This document shows, piece by piece, positions 24,501-39,500 of a DNA stretch of 64,000 nucleotides. A model generated the notes under the pieces. It was not told where the DNA came from. It saw only the letters and a list, made by a program, of their open reading frames with translations, and did not search any database. How positions within the stretch are numbered: position 1 is the first letter of the stretch; each line of letters starts with the position of its first letter. The position numbers and the translations under genes are program-made. This DNA comes from Toxonevra muliebris (lineage: Eukaryota > Arthropoda > Insecta > Diptera > Pallopteridae), in NCBI GenBank assembly GCA_963691655.1, contig OY829328.1, forward strand, positions 16,198,704 through 16,262,703, in the 5' to 3' direction.

Positions 24501-27500
24501 AATCAGGAACAAAAAAAGTAGTCAAGCGAAAAGAAAAAAAAGAGAAGCAAAAAATTAAATAATTTCGCATTGCATGCAACAGCGAATTCCATGCATTTTT
24601 TCGAGTTGCAACTTATTTTTTTATCTTCTTACTGTTGCTATAGCGTTGCTGTTACTGATTGTAACTTGTAGCTGCTAATGATGTCCAGTTTAAGATTTGT
24701 AAGTAGTTAAGTGTAGAAAAATTTTAATGCGTATATGAAAAAATGAAGCTAAAGAAATGTGTTGTTGTAAGAAACTCTTCTCATTAGTATTTAATGAAAA
24801 GTGCATGCATAATAGAAACGTGAAACTGAACGTACTCCAAAGGAAAGTGTTAATTGGAATACTTGCGTTGGAAACTTTAGTTTGTTTGAAAAAAAAAGTG
24901 ATTGTCTTTTTGAAGCCATCGACCATAAGGATGGTTTTTCACAAATGCAAGTTTAAAGCAACTTAAGGAAAGTGCTTTAAAAAATTGTTTGAAAAATTAC
25001 AAAATTCACAAAATCTACTGAACTAGTGATTCGATTGTTGAAATCAAACCTACCCTATATTGTTTAAATTAATATTATAAATTTATACCTATATTTTTCA
25101 TTAATTCTTCTTTTTTTTCTAATTTTTCTGGCACGTTTTCCATTAATGATTTCAGGATATTCTCGGGCATCTTTTGGGCTGCTGCAGAAGAATTTACCGT
25201 AATATCGGTAAATCGTTTTTTTGGCTGCCTTCTTTGCTGACTTTATTTTGAACAAAGCCCAATAGCTTTCAATTGACATGAGTCCTTTGTGTACCACTCT
25301 AAGGCAGCTTTAGTGCAGTGACAGGAAGCTAGGTCGGGCTAAAAGAAAGACTTAAGAATGGCAACAATCTTTTCTCAAAGCAATCTCTAATGTAAATATC
25401 GGAGTTTATTTCCACAACTGCAGTTTGCTTATCAAACATGGAATTTCCGAGGAAATATCGACTGCTTTTGATTAAAAAATTTCGTTTACATTCTCTCTCA
25501 AATTTGTAATGTAAAATTTTTGGCCAGGACATTTTGTTGTCCATAATGTAGAATGTGAACTTTTTTTTAATGAAAAAAGGGATTTTTAGTTTTTTGGGAT
25601 GTTATTTTGGCTCTTTGTTTGTCTGGAATTTTTTTCACTTCAATAGTTTTTATGCCAGTTACTATTTTGACCTTGAGTAGAATAAACTCCGAAGAATTTA
25701 CTTTTTTTGTCGATATGTTGGGATTTTTCTTCAGCATAGTACTGATTTTATCATTTGATCCTGGAGTTATATTCCCTAACTGTAAGAAAATGAAAAGTGT
25801 ACACCGCTCAGAGAAAAACTCAACGAATAACTTTAATCAGTGGGCACATCTTTAACAGTGATGTAAAACTCATTTTCGATCAAAAAATGACAAATTTTGC
25901 GTAAATTCACAGTTGGGTAATCCCGCGTTTAGTCACACATCTCCTTATTTTCGGCAGAACTTCACCTTCGATTAAAGGCCCAATTATGCATAATTGATGG
26001 AAAGGAACGTACCGTTGCCAACTGTCACTTAAATATATGTGATATAGGCAGTGCGTGTAAGTGATTACCGAAATCGTAACGCAACGTAGAGTTCTATCTT
26101 CGACAGATTTTTACGTTCCGTTACGCTACGTTGCGTTACTTATGCATAATTGAGCCTTAAGTTTTCCTTCAACTTTCTCAAAACTCTCGAGATAGTTTTA
26201 TTCAATTTATTCAATTCAATTCAGTCTACAGAAAATTTCTTACAGACTATATATAAAGTTCAATTAAAAATAGTGAAAAGTTTTAACTTACATCTATAAA
26301 TACTAACACTAAAATCAATAATGTTTTTATAATTATTGCATAATTGAACGCATATTGTGATTGACTCATTTATAGCATAATTAGTTCTGTGCGTTGAAAC
26401 GATAAATAAGCGATTTTGCCTTAAGTCTCGAGGCGGAATATAAAAATTAAATAAATCGGTTAATTGCATACAATTTATTTTGCAATTAATAATATTAAAA
26501 GCAAATATTAAAGATAAGTAAATTCTTCTCTCATATAAAGACTAAAGACCAAGCAATTTGCGTCTCCCGATGTAAGGGGGCAGACAATCATTCCAATGCA
26601 ATTTATACAATGCAAATTTAGTAAAAACCTTTTGAACCCTTTCAATTTTATTAGAATGAACGTCATAATACGGATTCCAGATCAAAGAGCAATAGTCCAG
26701 GCAACTTCTAACTAATGAGATGTAAAGCGATTTCAATGTTAGAGGGTCAATGAAATCTTCAGTGTTTCTTCTTATAAAGCTATGTTTGCTATGCACCATC
26801 GCTCAAAAGCCATAATATCAGATTGCAAGTTAATACAATCAGATATATTACGGACCGTTAAAAAGAGTTTAACGTCGTCGGCAAACATTAAACAGTTTAC
26901 AAATTTGAAATGATTAGGTAGATCGTTAATGAAAATTAAAAATAAAAGTGGACCACAATGAGTCCCTGAGAAATTTTCATAATTACTTAACGTACTTCCA
27001 GTTCGCTTGCCATTTTTAAATTAATAAAAACGTCTACTGAAAATAAGTGATGCATGACATTTTCTGGCATTCATTTCAAAGTTTTTTTGAACAATAAAAC
27101 ATACTATGTATTTTGGCAAAGGATGGCCGTCACTTTTCTAAAGAAACAGGACATTGAATTGTTTAGTTTTGATGCTGGACTATATAAAAGTTTACTTGAA
27201 TTAGTTATAACATTTTTCGTATTCAAGTAACACATTTGAGATTTGAACTTTGGAACCTCACACACGGAAATTTAAAGCACTGAACCTAAGATTACACAAT
27301 TTCAAATGACACTTTAAGCTAGACTAAAAATAATTGAAAAGTAAAACAAAACCTACTAAAAAGATTTAGTTAGTAGTAAAAAATAAAATAATTAAATTGC
27401 ATGTTTACATAAAAAGAAGAGTAATAAAATATTATTTTATTTTTTAAGTTTATGCTTGTAAATATCTCTGAGTCAAAATAAAATTATATAACTGAGGCGT

Positions 27501-30500
27501 GTTAGCATAAAAAATTAAAAACTATTAAGTTGATTAAGTACTGATGAAGCGTTTCTTTGGCCAATTTCACTTTCACAGTGAAAGTTATTATTACGTTATG
27601 TTAATTTTTGCATATATACTTGTACTATAATTAATAAATAAAAAAAAAAATTGGAAAAGAATTTGTGAAAAAATTCCCGAAACCAATTTAAATATCAATA
27701 GAAGTTAATTGAAAAAAAAAAAAAAATCATAAATAAATTTTAAAAAGAATTCATTTAAAAAAACCCACACATAATTCCACAATATATATTTATGCTTAAT
27801 TTAATATTTATGATTTTCGCATTCATTCAAATGTTAACAAACAAGTTTCTTGTTGGCCAATACTACAAAAGTCAATAGCATTATAGTTATTTATAAGTGT
27901 TTGAACAATCAGCGCCGATTCATTGTCAATTTTAGGTTTCTGGTTTTTTTTTTATTTATTTATAAATTAATTTGCTATTAGTTTTTAAAAGAAATTTTCT
28001 TTAGATTAGTATTATTTTTCCGACGCCATCTGTCGACTGACAATTTTCCTATTGGTGTAAATACTTAACACCCATAATACTAGCGAGCACGATTGCCACT
28101 TACTCATTTTATTTTGTACCAATATTTACAAAAAAATGTACCAAATGGGGGAAATGTACCGATATAATAAATAACATTAAATGTTATTTATACATAATAA
28201 CATTAAATGTTATTTATACATAATAACATTAAATGTTATTTATTAAGGATGTAGTCTGGTGTTCGAGTTTCAAAAAATCAATTTTTTTTTTTAAATGTAT
28301 TTCGAAAGTACAATATATTGAAAGTATACTGTAAATTTCAGACCAAAACTCAGAATATTAACGAAGTTATAGCTCATAGTCGAGAGCGCCTGTTGTGAAA
28401 ACTTTATCTGTTGTTAAAACTTATAAAACGTTTTTCTCGAAACAACGTTTTTTTGACCGGCTCAGGGGTCTGAGAGAATTTTATAGAACCGATTGGGCTG
28501 AAATTTTAATGTGTTATTTTACACGCCAATAGAATTGTTTATTTTTAATCATATTTCTGATTTTTTGCAAAGATTTTCAACAAAAAACAACGCGATTTAA
28601 GAAAAAAAATTTTGGAAGTCTGCCATTTTGTTATTTTTTAATCCAAATGTTTAAATCTACGACCTGCTAGAATGACAAACCTACAAAACAATAATTTATT
28701 TAAATTTTTTGTTTAAGAAGACTTCAAGTACTGTAATCACCCGGGCCAGCCCCACACCTTTTTTTTAGGTGCCCACTTTGAACGTAAAAAACACTACAAA
28801 AATATCGTTAAATAAACTCCAAGAAATTTTTTTTTTGTACAGTCAATAATAACATATAAAAAAAATGAAATGATCGCATTTTATTTTGTTATAATAAAAA
28901 ATTCCCGAAATAATCTTAAAAATTAGGCCTTCCGGCCTAAGACTACATCCTTAATAAAAAGTAACACACTAATTTAAATAAATTTTGTATTTTAAAAATA
29001 GTTTTTGGCCGACTAGTTATAATGAGACTCTTAACGTCCGACTCACAATTCTTTTGAATGCATTATGTATTATATACAGTTGCGTGCAACTAATTAACAA
29101 CGATATGACCCTATAGACGTTTTCCGCCATTATGTAATATTTTCTGTACAAAAGTGGAAATTTTCAATTGTTTTCTCTTTCTGGCAACTCTGTTGGCAAA
29201 TCAGTGTTAAAAATTTTCGGCAAATACCGTTACTTGATCAGATGTGAGGTTATTTGGAAATAAAGTGAAAAAACAATCGTGCATATAATTAGCAACGCGT
29301 ATCTTTTTTTGTGTTTTTATAATTTTTGGGCATAAAAGGTAACTTTTTCGATATTATGGTAAATTAAATTTTTTATTTAGCTTAATTTATGTTTTTTAGT
29401 GAGTTTGTAAAATGGGTAGAAACAAATCTTGCGACGAAAATACCCGGGCCATAATTGTCGAGATGCGTAAGGATGGAAAGTCTTACGGTGAAATTACAAA
29501 AACCATAAAGGTGTCTAAAAGGATGGTGTTCAATGCCATGCAATATTTCCTTAAAAATAAAACGACCAAGAAGGTACCGCGTAAGCCTAGAGTTAGAAAA
29601 ACCACTGTTAGAGAGGACGAATTAATAGTGCGTGAATCCAGAAAGTTTCCCCATAAAACAGCAAACGAAATTTGTGTGGCTGTTTTTGGTGAAAACAATA
29701 GCTCACCAGCAGTAGACACTGTAAAAAGGCGTTTGAGTGAAAATGGGCTATTTGGAAGAGTTTCTAGGAAGAAGCCTTTGCTCTCGGAGAAGAACCGAAA
29801 AAAAGATTAGACTTCGCAATGAAATATCGCAACTGGACAATTAATGAATGGAAGAAAGTGCTGTTTTCTGATGAAACTAAAGTAAATAGAGTGTCATTAG
29901 ATAGAAAAGCTTATGATCGTCGTCCGCGGTCAAAAGAATTTGATCCGAAATACACCCGTCCAACATTAAAACATGGTGGCGGAAGCATTATGCTTTGGGG
30001 CGCGATGTATTGGAGTTGCGTTAGGCCCATACACAAAATCGAGGGCAATATGGATCAGTTCCAGTATATTTCAATCCTAAATGACGTGATGCTACCATTT
30101 ACTAACGATAACATGCCAAATATATGGATTTTTCAGCAGGACAACGATCCGAAGCACACGGCTCGTGCTACCAAAAAGTGGTTTGAGGACAAAATGATTA
30201 CTTTGTTGGACTGGCCATCATGCAGTCCTGACCTAAACCCAATTGAAAACTTATGGGAGCAGTTAAAAAGGAAGGTCAGGATGCATAAAGTGGGAAATTT
30301 TCTTGAACTCTACCAAAAGGCAAAAATGGAGTAGGTAGCGCAAAGGAAGTTTGCCAACATTTAATTGAGTCCATGCCTCGCAGATGTCAAGCAGTTATAA
30401 AAAATAAAGGGTTTGCTACAAAATATTAAATTTTTTCAAATAAATAAATCTAATTTTTACCACAAACATTAAGCGTTGTTAATTATATGCACGACCTTAT

Positions 30501-33500
30501 TAGGTTTTAATTTGGTTTAGTCATTCCTATTTTGAGATCCTTTATGTGACAGGAAAAAGTAATGCTGCACTTTAATGACGACTCATAGTGGACTTAGAAT
30601 CAGTAAAAAGTTTCAAAGATTTAAAGCAAAAATAAGATTTAGAGCAAATTTTATGTTGTCTTTCAAGTCGTTGCTAATTAGTTGCACGCAACTGTATATT
30701 TAAATTTTACCTTTTTCAACAAAAAATATTTTGAACATGAGTTTACAATTCTTAAATATCATAAGAGCTAACTTTGCCTACAGAATGTACCAAATTTTAA
30801 AAATATGTACCAATGTACCAAACGCAGAAAAATAGTAAAAAATGTACCAGTTTTGGTAGAATTGTACCAAAGTGGCAAACGTGCTAGTGAGTACATTCAA
30901 GTTATATCATGGTCTTTAATGGGCTATTATATCAATTACAGATACATCATTATATACTATGTACGTACATAAATAAATATATAGATACATATAACATTGG
31001 CCCACCTGTCTTAAGCATTTACTTTGTTGCTGTGGTAGCAAGAACTTGATTTACCCAACGGTTTTTAGTGTTATTGAAAAAAAAAAAAAAAACAAAAAAA
31101 AAAAAACAGCTGAAAATGCAAAACTTGTTGCTATGTATTGCTGTTGGTACCGTTGCATTTGGTCAATACTTTTGAATGTGAATAAATAAATTTCAACTGC
31201 GTTTTATGGTTTTAAAATTTTATTTGTATGTGGCATAATTTTCGTAAATCGTTCACATTTGGGTTGAGTGAAGCGTGTTTACGATGACATTTTTGTATTG
31301 AGCAGTGGTTATTGTTTTATTCATATTTATATTGGTAATATGTGATACAGTGGGACAAATAAAAATTATGATTTAACCAAAGAAAAAATGTGAATTTTGT
31401 AGCCTCGAGGAAAACTTAAACAAGTTAATTTTGGGTCTGTATCATTTGTCTGCCATTGTGTTCTACTTAGATCAGTGACAGCTATTTTAAACTGTTGATA
31501 TGAATTACATATACCATATATATATAAAGCAAGCTTGACTACCTTTTGCACTGAAGAATGCTTTCGAAAAATTTTAATTTACGGTTTAAATGTAATATAT
31601 TTTTTCTTGTTTAAATTTATAATTTATTTATAATTTCTTAATTTTTCACAATCTTTTATCTATATGGATCACTTTAATTCGATTGAATATTTTACTGAAA
31701 TAGACAATTTTAAATTTTAAGTTTTAGATTAAGCTAAAAAATATATATACCATGAGTTCTAAATAGTGAAAAATTTTAAAATCTGTATTTTTCTTATAAA
31801 AAAAATCCTGCAACAAAAATATCTGTGCCAATCAAAAAAAAAAAATCACTTAGAACCTTCTAATTTTTGTATTATTTCTCTGTCTATATAAGCCTAGTTA
31901 AGCCTAGCCCATGATCATTAATTATTCACTTTTAAACTAATTGTTTATACATTATTCAAATAATTTATTAAAACACAAATATTTTCCTACTTTATTTTGT
32001 GACATTTTCCCCCCGCTTTCTCTTGATGATGATCGCATGCACAACAAACGGCAATAATATTAAATCAAGAAAGAACCGCTAAACGTATATAGATAAATAA
32101 ATAGATAAAAGAAAAGCAAGTAAGACAGACAGGCGCTCAACGGAAATTTCTAAATAAAATGCAAATACAGTTATCAAATACATACAAAAACAAATAAATC
32201 TTTCTGTGGCTTTGCGCATGCGCATACACTTGTCTAGTTTAGATACTTGTACTATTCATAGCAGTTATAAAATAAACAGTAAGAAGTAATAGGAAACAAT
32301 AAAATTAAAAAAAAAAAAAAAAAAAATATTTACTTTTCAGTTTTCATAATTAAAATATCCAAACATGCGAATGTGTGAATTCGACTTACAATAAGGTTAA
32401 ATAAATCTTCAGGCTATAGACGAGCGCTAAATTGGTATTCTCTTTTACAAATTTTCTTAGAGCTTTTATTCTATATTCTACATAGATATTCTAGAATCTA
32501 AATATTATACCCAGTATTATGCGAGTATAATTTATTGTGTAATAACAACAGTGTTCTACATTGTAAAAAATTATTTTCGTTTTATTTGGTGGATTATATG
32601 AAACAGATAAAAAAAAATAGTGACATAAATGAAAAATAACAATTTATTTTAAAGTATACCATAGTTTCTAAGATATTTAGCGAATACCAAACTTTCTTGT
32701 GTTTATTCTGATTTCAAGTTTAGTTTTTGGTGAGATTTTTGGTCTGGTTTTTGATCTGGTTTTTGATGTCTGATTTTTTGGTGTAATTTTAGGTCTAGTT
32801 TCTGGCCCAATTTTTGGTCTAGGTCATGGACCGTTTTTTATCTTATTTTAGGGTTTGATTTACGGTCTGGTTTTAGATTCATATTTAGCTTGGCTATGAT
32901 ATAAATAAGAAAGTTTAATTAAAGAAGAAACATAGAGCACATAAGATGAAACTGAATGAGCAAACATCGACGTCTTTTCTTGTATGTATGTGGTCAATTC
33001 CCTTACGTTCATATGAAAAAAGCCCGATCCTGACATCTGTTCTCTCCCAGTTTCTAATCGTGGTCTCTGTGGGAAGAATATGCAACGAAATACAAAATTT
33101 ACAATAGAATTTGCCGTTTCATTCTCAATATTTGTAGTATTTAAGAATCGTATGTGTTTTGTTTTTGTAAACTTATAAAATTGACTACATTTTGATGTGA
33201 ATACTTATCAAAAATACACCCAATGCAAGAGTAAACACATCGCATCGTAACTACGGCTAATTTTTAGGGTTTCTGCTTATTTAGAGATAATACAATGACT
33301 TGGAATAAACTTCAAATTATTAGTCTAAAAAATAAAACTTTTGGTATGCAAACTTAATGTCGAATTTGTTGTTGAATGTAAAATACCTACATATGCAAGT
33401 AAATATCAATGATAATACACACCTCTAAACTTAGCTTAACGTATATTGTATTGCGTTGACGACCTGAATTTCCGGAATTCGTTTTTTGTTTTTGCTTTTC

Positions 33501-36500
33501 TTTGTTGCAATCAGATAGAAAAACAAAATGTATATGTATGTAAGGTGTGGAAATTCTTGCAACAAGTGCGCAACACAATGCAATCGAATCAAAGGAACGT
33601 TGTGGCAGTGCAAGAAAGGCAAGTAATAGCAGCGAGTGATTGTAGTGGTGGCAGCAGCGAACACACACATCAGCAAATTAAATATCTTTTGTAGAATCGA
33701 TGAATCTTTTGTGTATATCAAATCACAACCAGCGACGGCGAACGCATTCAAAGATAAAGAAATTTTATAACTGCTACAAGAAAAAATTTAAAATTTTTCG
33801 ATGGCTAAAATTTAAGATTAAAAATAAATAAAATATTTGAAAATTTCAATAAACTACAATTCAACAAAAACAAATATTTTATGCATTTTTTTCGGTTTTT
33901 TTTTTCTATTTGTTTTGAATTGAACTATAGAAAATGCGGCCAAAAGTTCACAACACAATTTTGCACATTTATTTCTTTTTTTTTTGTAGGAATTTGTGTT
34001 TATTTCGATGCTTCCGTTTTTTTGTATTTTATTTTATTTTATTTCACACATCTTTATCTTTTTGATTTTAAACGAATTTTTTTTTATTTTGTTTTCGATG
34101 TTTTTTACCATCCGCGAGCGCGAAACGGCAACGCATGCGCATTAACGCATATGCTACATATATTCTTGAGCTAAAACTCTCAAGTTGCTGTTGAGATTTT
34201 TGCTGAAAACCAGTTTTGTGCAACACAAACAACATAAACCAAGTTCCAGTTTTATTTCATTTTTTTTTTATGATAAAAAGTTAAAATCAGTTTCACTGTT
34301 TTCAGTTAAAAAATAAAAAAGCAAACCAAAGTTGTGCATAGCAAATTTACAAAAATAAGCAATAAAAAAAAAAAAAAAATCAAAGAGCAAAGAGTAAAGA
34401 GTAAAAAAGGTATGAACGATGGATGATGATAATGTTTGAGAAAAAGAAAAAAAATGTTGACTGGAATGTGAAAATGTGTGCCAATATTTACGAGTATCTC
34501 ACAGCATTTTTTGTTGTTGTTGTTACTTATAATTTTGTACGCTTTTATTGTTGCTGCATGAAATGCGGTGAAAAGGCGGAAATGTTTAGCCAAATAATTG
34601 TAAATAAACTGTGGGGTTGGGCTTTTGTTGTTATTGCTGAGAGATTTGTATGAACAAAATCTGAACCAAAAAAAAAAAAAACAAATATCTTTAAATAAAT
34701 AACTTTTTGCTTAGATGTAGCCGTACACGCTTTTACTCAGGTGTAGCATGCAAAGTGAAGTGGCCAATGTCAAAAAGGGTAATTCAAAAACCTTTCATTT
34801 TAGCCAGCCGGTTTTCATGGCATTCACACCTTTCTTTTTTATTAATGGTAAATTTAAATTACTAGTTCTGTTTATCTTTAAGTGATTTTGACTGTGGAAA
34901 GTTAAGTTGGAAATTTATGCCAAAGAAAGACGTGTAGTCTCTATATTTTGCCATCAAATGGACCTCATATCAATGATACAGTGTAGCAATAACAATTTAC
35001 AAAATCAAATGGCCAATTAATGGGTGAAGTGGCTGTATTTCGACTCACTTAAACCTGTTTAAGGTCCATTGTGGCACCATTAGAGCTTTTCCTCTACTAC
35101 CTTCCTAGTACTACTTTTGTTAGCTTCAACCGAGCAACCTCTTTAACACCGTCAATAGAAGCGAATTCAAGAGCGGAAAATCTTTTACTGCGTAGAGCCA
35201 TGCAGCCACACAGAAGATGTTCAACGGTTTCCTCTTCTTTGATATCTTGACAGCTTCTGCAAAAGTAATAATGTGATGCCTCCAGTATACTTATAATTAG
35301 TACCCACATCGTGTTCGTCCTGCCTATTGAATTTCAACAGCAGTTTAGCATCGCCGATTTCGATAATGAATCTATCCATGTATTTACTCCTTGCATGTAG
35401 CTAAAGGCTTTGGTATAGATAGTTTATCCGGGTGGATAGTTAATGTTTGGCTTCCCTGGCAGGGTTATATGCTTTAGAATTACCTTTAATGTTTCTATGG
35501 CCTGTCAACCCAACCAGTTTTACATTGAAGTTTTGCGATAATTCGCCTAATAGTTTATGGCATATCGGTTTTGACGAGTGTCTCACTCCAACGATTTTAA
35601 AGCCGCTTGTCTGGCCCAATCAATAACTTTTTAGAATAATTCGAAATCATTAATACAGACTCTGTACTCAAATTTGCTCCAATGTATATGAGATTCCCAC
35701 TATAGAGCTTTAAAACGAATAATTTTGGTTTATGCGAGATCTATATAAATTTATTTTTTTTTTAGCTCCTACATGTTTCGTGTCTATGAAAAGGCTAATT
35801 ATAAAAAGACAAAAAAAATCTGCTCAAATAGAAAAATCCCATTATGCCTTACTCCAGCTTTGGAATGTTATATGAAGATCTTATTTGGTATATGACCATG
35901 TTTGGCAAACATTCGCGAAAACTAACATAGCGTTTGGAGAAATATTGTATCCATTAAAAAAAGTAGTTGGGTTCAGCGATGGTTTAAATAATTTAAGTCT
36001 TTCATACATTTTGATTTTTAGCTTTATACTGGAATAATCGTAATACAAAACAAATGGTCTTAGAAAAAAGAAATACCTCGTCGAACTTTACTTGTGCCAC
36101 CTCCAATTTTTTTTTTAAATATACCCTTTTATGTACCTAATTTTTACATTATTAGAAAAATCTACAAACTACATTTAAGGAAAAAATTCCTCTTCTAAAA
36201 ATATAAATATAATACTGAAGATCGGAAAATTTATAAAACGTTGTAGGGGAAATTTGTGTACAGGGTCGGAATCACTGATTTTAAATTACACTTTTGTAAT
36301 TTTGTGCGCTGAATTTGAATCTGGCAGCAGAATTGACAAAATCGGCATGTTTTACACTTACATAAGGTTTCTTAAAATTGTTACATGGTAGAAGATTTCG
36401 ATTTAGCATTCAAAATTACATGCGTTGAATGACCTGTAGGTATTTTTTATTCGTCATTTGAAATTCACTATTCACTGCGTTATTATCATGAGAACTATAT

Positions 36501-39500
36501 CCTAATCTCAATGTAATTAAGAGGCTGTTAGCCAAAATTAAAGGATTTTTTGAAGTAGTAAAGTTTGAACGACTAAAACTATTTGTTGTTAAATGAGTTT
36601 TTTATCAATTTGTTTTAAGTAATTACATATTTTATATAAAAAATTCAAATTCTCAGCTATCCATATTTAGTTTTTTTTTTAACTGGATAGGATGACAGGA
36701 AGTATTTTATTTATTTTTTTCACTTTTAACTCAATTACAATCAAAATAATTAATTTTCCTATTTTTCACAAATTTTTGATTTTGACTGTCGCTAACTTCT
36801 GTAATACGCATCATAGCTCATAACTGATACATTTTTTGAAAAGCTTGGGACATTCTCTAAACGATTTATCAACAGAAAACTATTATGGTGGCAATTCTAT
36901 TCCTTTTGGTGAAGGCCGTTTAGAGGCAGGCTTGGGAACTAGAGGGTTAAATAATATCTATATCTATAAGATCGTTAAAGGTGGAATCACTCGATTTGCT
37001 CGTAATTTAGAAGATTTATGCCAAACACTTGTATGCTATCTCGGTCCTGCTATATTTCACATGTGTAACATAAGGAAATCCACCTAGAGCGCACTGAACT
37101 AACAATAAAAAATATTTCCGAATTGTATTTCATTCAGGAAGTACCCAAATACACATAATAGAAGGCAATAAGAAAATAACTTCCCTGAAAATTTAATATT
37201 TCCGTCTCATTGCATTGTGAATGAATGCAACTACAATTACAACAATAAATTGGTCGGTATGTGAAGATATCAGCGTGACATGCAACAAGTGAATTATTTA
37301 TTGTCGGATTTTTAACGCACAAAAAAAAAAAATAACCTGCAAACTCTGACAGAAAATAATAAAAAAAAAACCTAAGCATAAAAAAAAAATGGTGATGGTA
37401 GAGGAATGGCAGCAGAAATACAACTGCTACAAAAGTCTAAACTACAATAAAACATTAAAGAAGAAACACAACAACAACAACCACAACGACTACAAAAACA
37501 TAGGCAAAGAAGTAAAGACAAAATTGACAACGTAATCAATGAGAGACAAAAGAGAAGAAAAAGTAGGCAACAATAAATAATAACAACAAAAACAAAGTAC
37601 TAGTACTGTATACATACTGTACTAAAAAGGTTTTTGCTTTAGTTTTTTATTTTATAATTGCAAAAACAAAAACAAAGTCCAACAACAAGAAATTGGCGAA
37701 AGGCGTAAGTGGCATACATGGCTGATAAAATATCGTATCTAGATACAAATGCGAGTGTATCGTTTGTTATTTTCGTTTAAGCCCAAGTTGCGATTGCAGC
37801 AACATCAAGCAGTTGGCAAGTACATACAACAACAACAACAACAACAGCGAAAGCACTGCAAACTGCATTGCAACTTGGTCAACAACAATTGATTGTTGTT
37901 GGTGCGCTCGATCGTCTTATTTGCTGCTGCGTATCTTTATAGCTTTGCAACGAGGGGAGGTTGGAGGGAGGGATTGGATGAGTGGAGAAATGAAAAACTT
38001 TGTAAGATTTTTCATATTTCAAAATGGCGTGTTTTGATTGCATTTCAAAGTATCTTGCACATAGTTTATTATTTAATTTTTGTAAATTTAATTAAATTTA
38101 AAAAAAAAAAATCAAGTTCAAAAGCATTAATTTTCCATCTACACGAAAGATTTTCGAAAAGACTAAAAAAAAGTAATCTTTTTTTTTTGTTTCTGTTAAC
38201 GAAAAAGTTCATTAAACTGGTTTTCAACAACGTCAAGCAACATTTGCATATTTGGCTATGGAACGAGTATCTCGTTTTTTGGTTTCAGTTTTGTTTTTGT
38301 ATTTTATTTTTTTTTTGTTTGGTTTGGTTTGGTTGATAGGTATTTGCTCATAGTTCAGGAATTTATCTACTGCTTGCGGAATACGTTTTCTATTTTATTT
38401 CATTTTTTTTTTATTATAAAAATTCTTTTTGTTATATTACTAATAATGCACATACTTGCACAAATACATATGCAAACACACTCACGTACGCACGCAATAT
38501 GATTTCTTCTTCTCTTTCAATTATTTGCTTAATAAAAAGAAGAACTTTCGTTTAATTGAGAAATCTATTTTGTATTATTAATTTACTGTAGTACAACAAT
38601 TTGCCTTTTGCTTTTTTTTTTTTGTCACATGTAAGATTTTTAAACCGTTGCACGAGCGCTCCTCACTTCTTTTCGATCGCTTTATTATATTATTTTACTT
38701 TTTTCAATTCGAGTTTTCTCCGTAAACGTGTCAATATCGTTTGAAATGCGAGCTAAAACTGTCTGCTTGCTTGCCTACTGCCGGTCGGTGAATCGAACAA
38801 GATACATTTTTAGCTTAAGCCAACAACAAAATAAGATAGATTGCGACGCTCCCAGGTAATTTTGAACGCACACATAAGTATATGGCAGCGAGAGAGAGAA
38901 AGAGATGATGAGAGCGAGTTGAAACAGGTAGTTATGCGCAGTCGTGGGTTGCTCATTTGCTCTCTGTTTCCTATATTTTCATTGTTCTAAGCCCAGCTTA
39001 TACCAAAACCTATACATGTACGTGGCTGACATTTGCATAAGTATGGTGTCAATTTTAACATATTTGTTGAGAGTATTCTATAAGATCATGTTATATTCAG
39101 CCTCTCTTGTTACCTGTTGTTCTCAAAATTTCTACATTTATTGCTTTTTATCTTAATTGCACTTGTAGTTCCATGCTAAGATTTTAGATAATTAGTTTGA
39201 CAGTTCGTTTTTGTATGTGTTTTAGAAATCCGTTGTTGAATATTTAAAAATTTGTTTTTTTTTTGGCAAAATATTTAACTAGGTTATGTCATATGTAAAT
39301 GATGCAATGATGTGAGAAAAAGTTCGTTCATCTATTAATTAAAAGTATTAAGTTATTAAAGATATCTGAGTTAACATCATTAATATTTTATAGGTAGCTC
39401 ATTTTTCATGCACACTTTGAAGTTTGTATGTCTTTATGTATTTTCAATTACAATTGTTATAAAAAAATCGAAACCTTTTATTTATTAAATATTTCTACTT

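Larger units (their letters stand above)
28079..30893. mobile_element. Outer transposon split by two later insertions
   Basis: The left end TACTAGCGAGCACGATTGCC and the right end, reversed, TACTCACTAGCACGTTTGCC are inverted copies. Both are followed inward by repeated GTACCAA words (28110-28160 and 30785-30870). The interior is split by the 0.7-kb TTAA element (28243-28954) and the Tc1-like element (29077-30694), leaving under 0.5 kb of the host element. No target duplication was clear; the termini resemble hAT ends but the class is not settled. Confidence 0.6.

Noticed and set aside
36836..37087. Plus-strand frame with SLNDLSTENYYGGNSIPFGE
   Set aside because: Short, isolated in the jbug intron, no family likeness or splice signals.
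37813..38336. Overlapping plus-strand frames
   Set aside because: Driven by CAA repeats and T-rich hydrophobic codons; intron noise.
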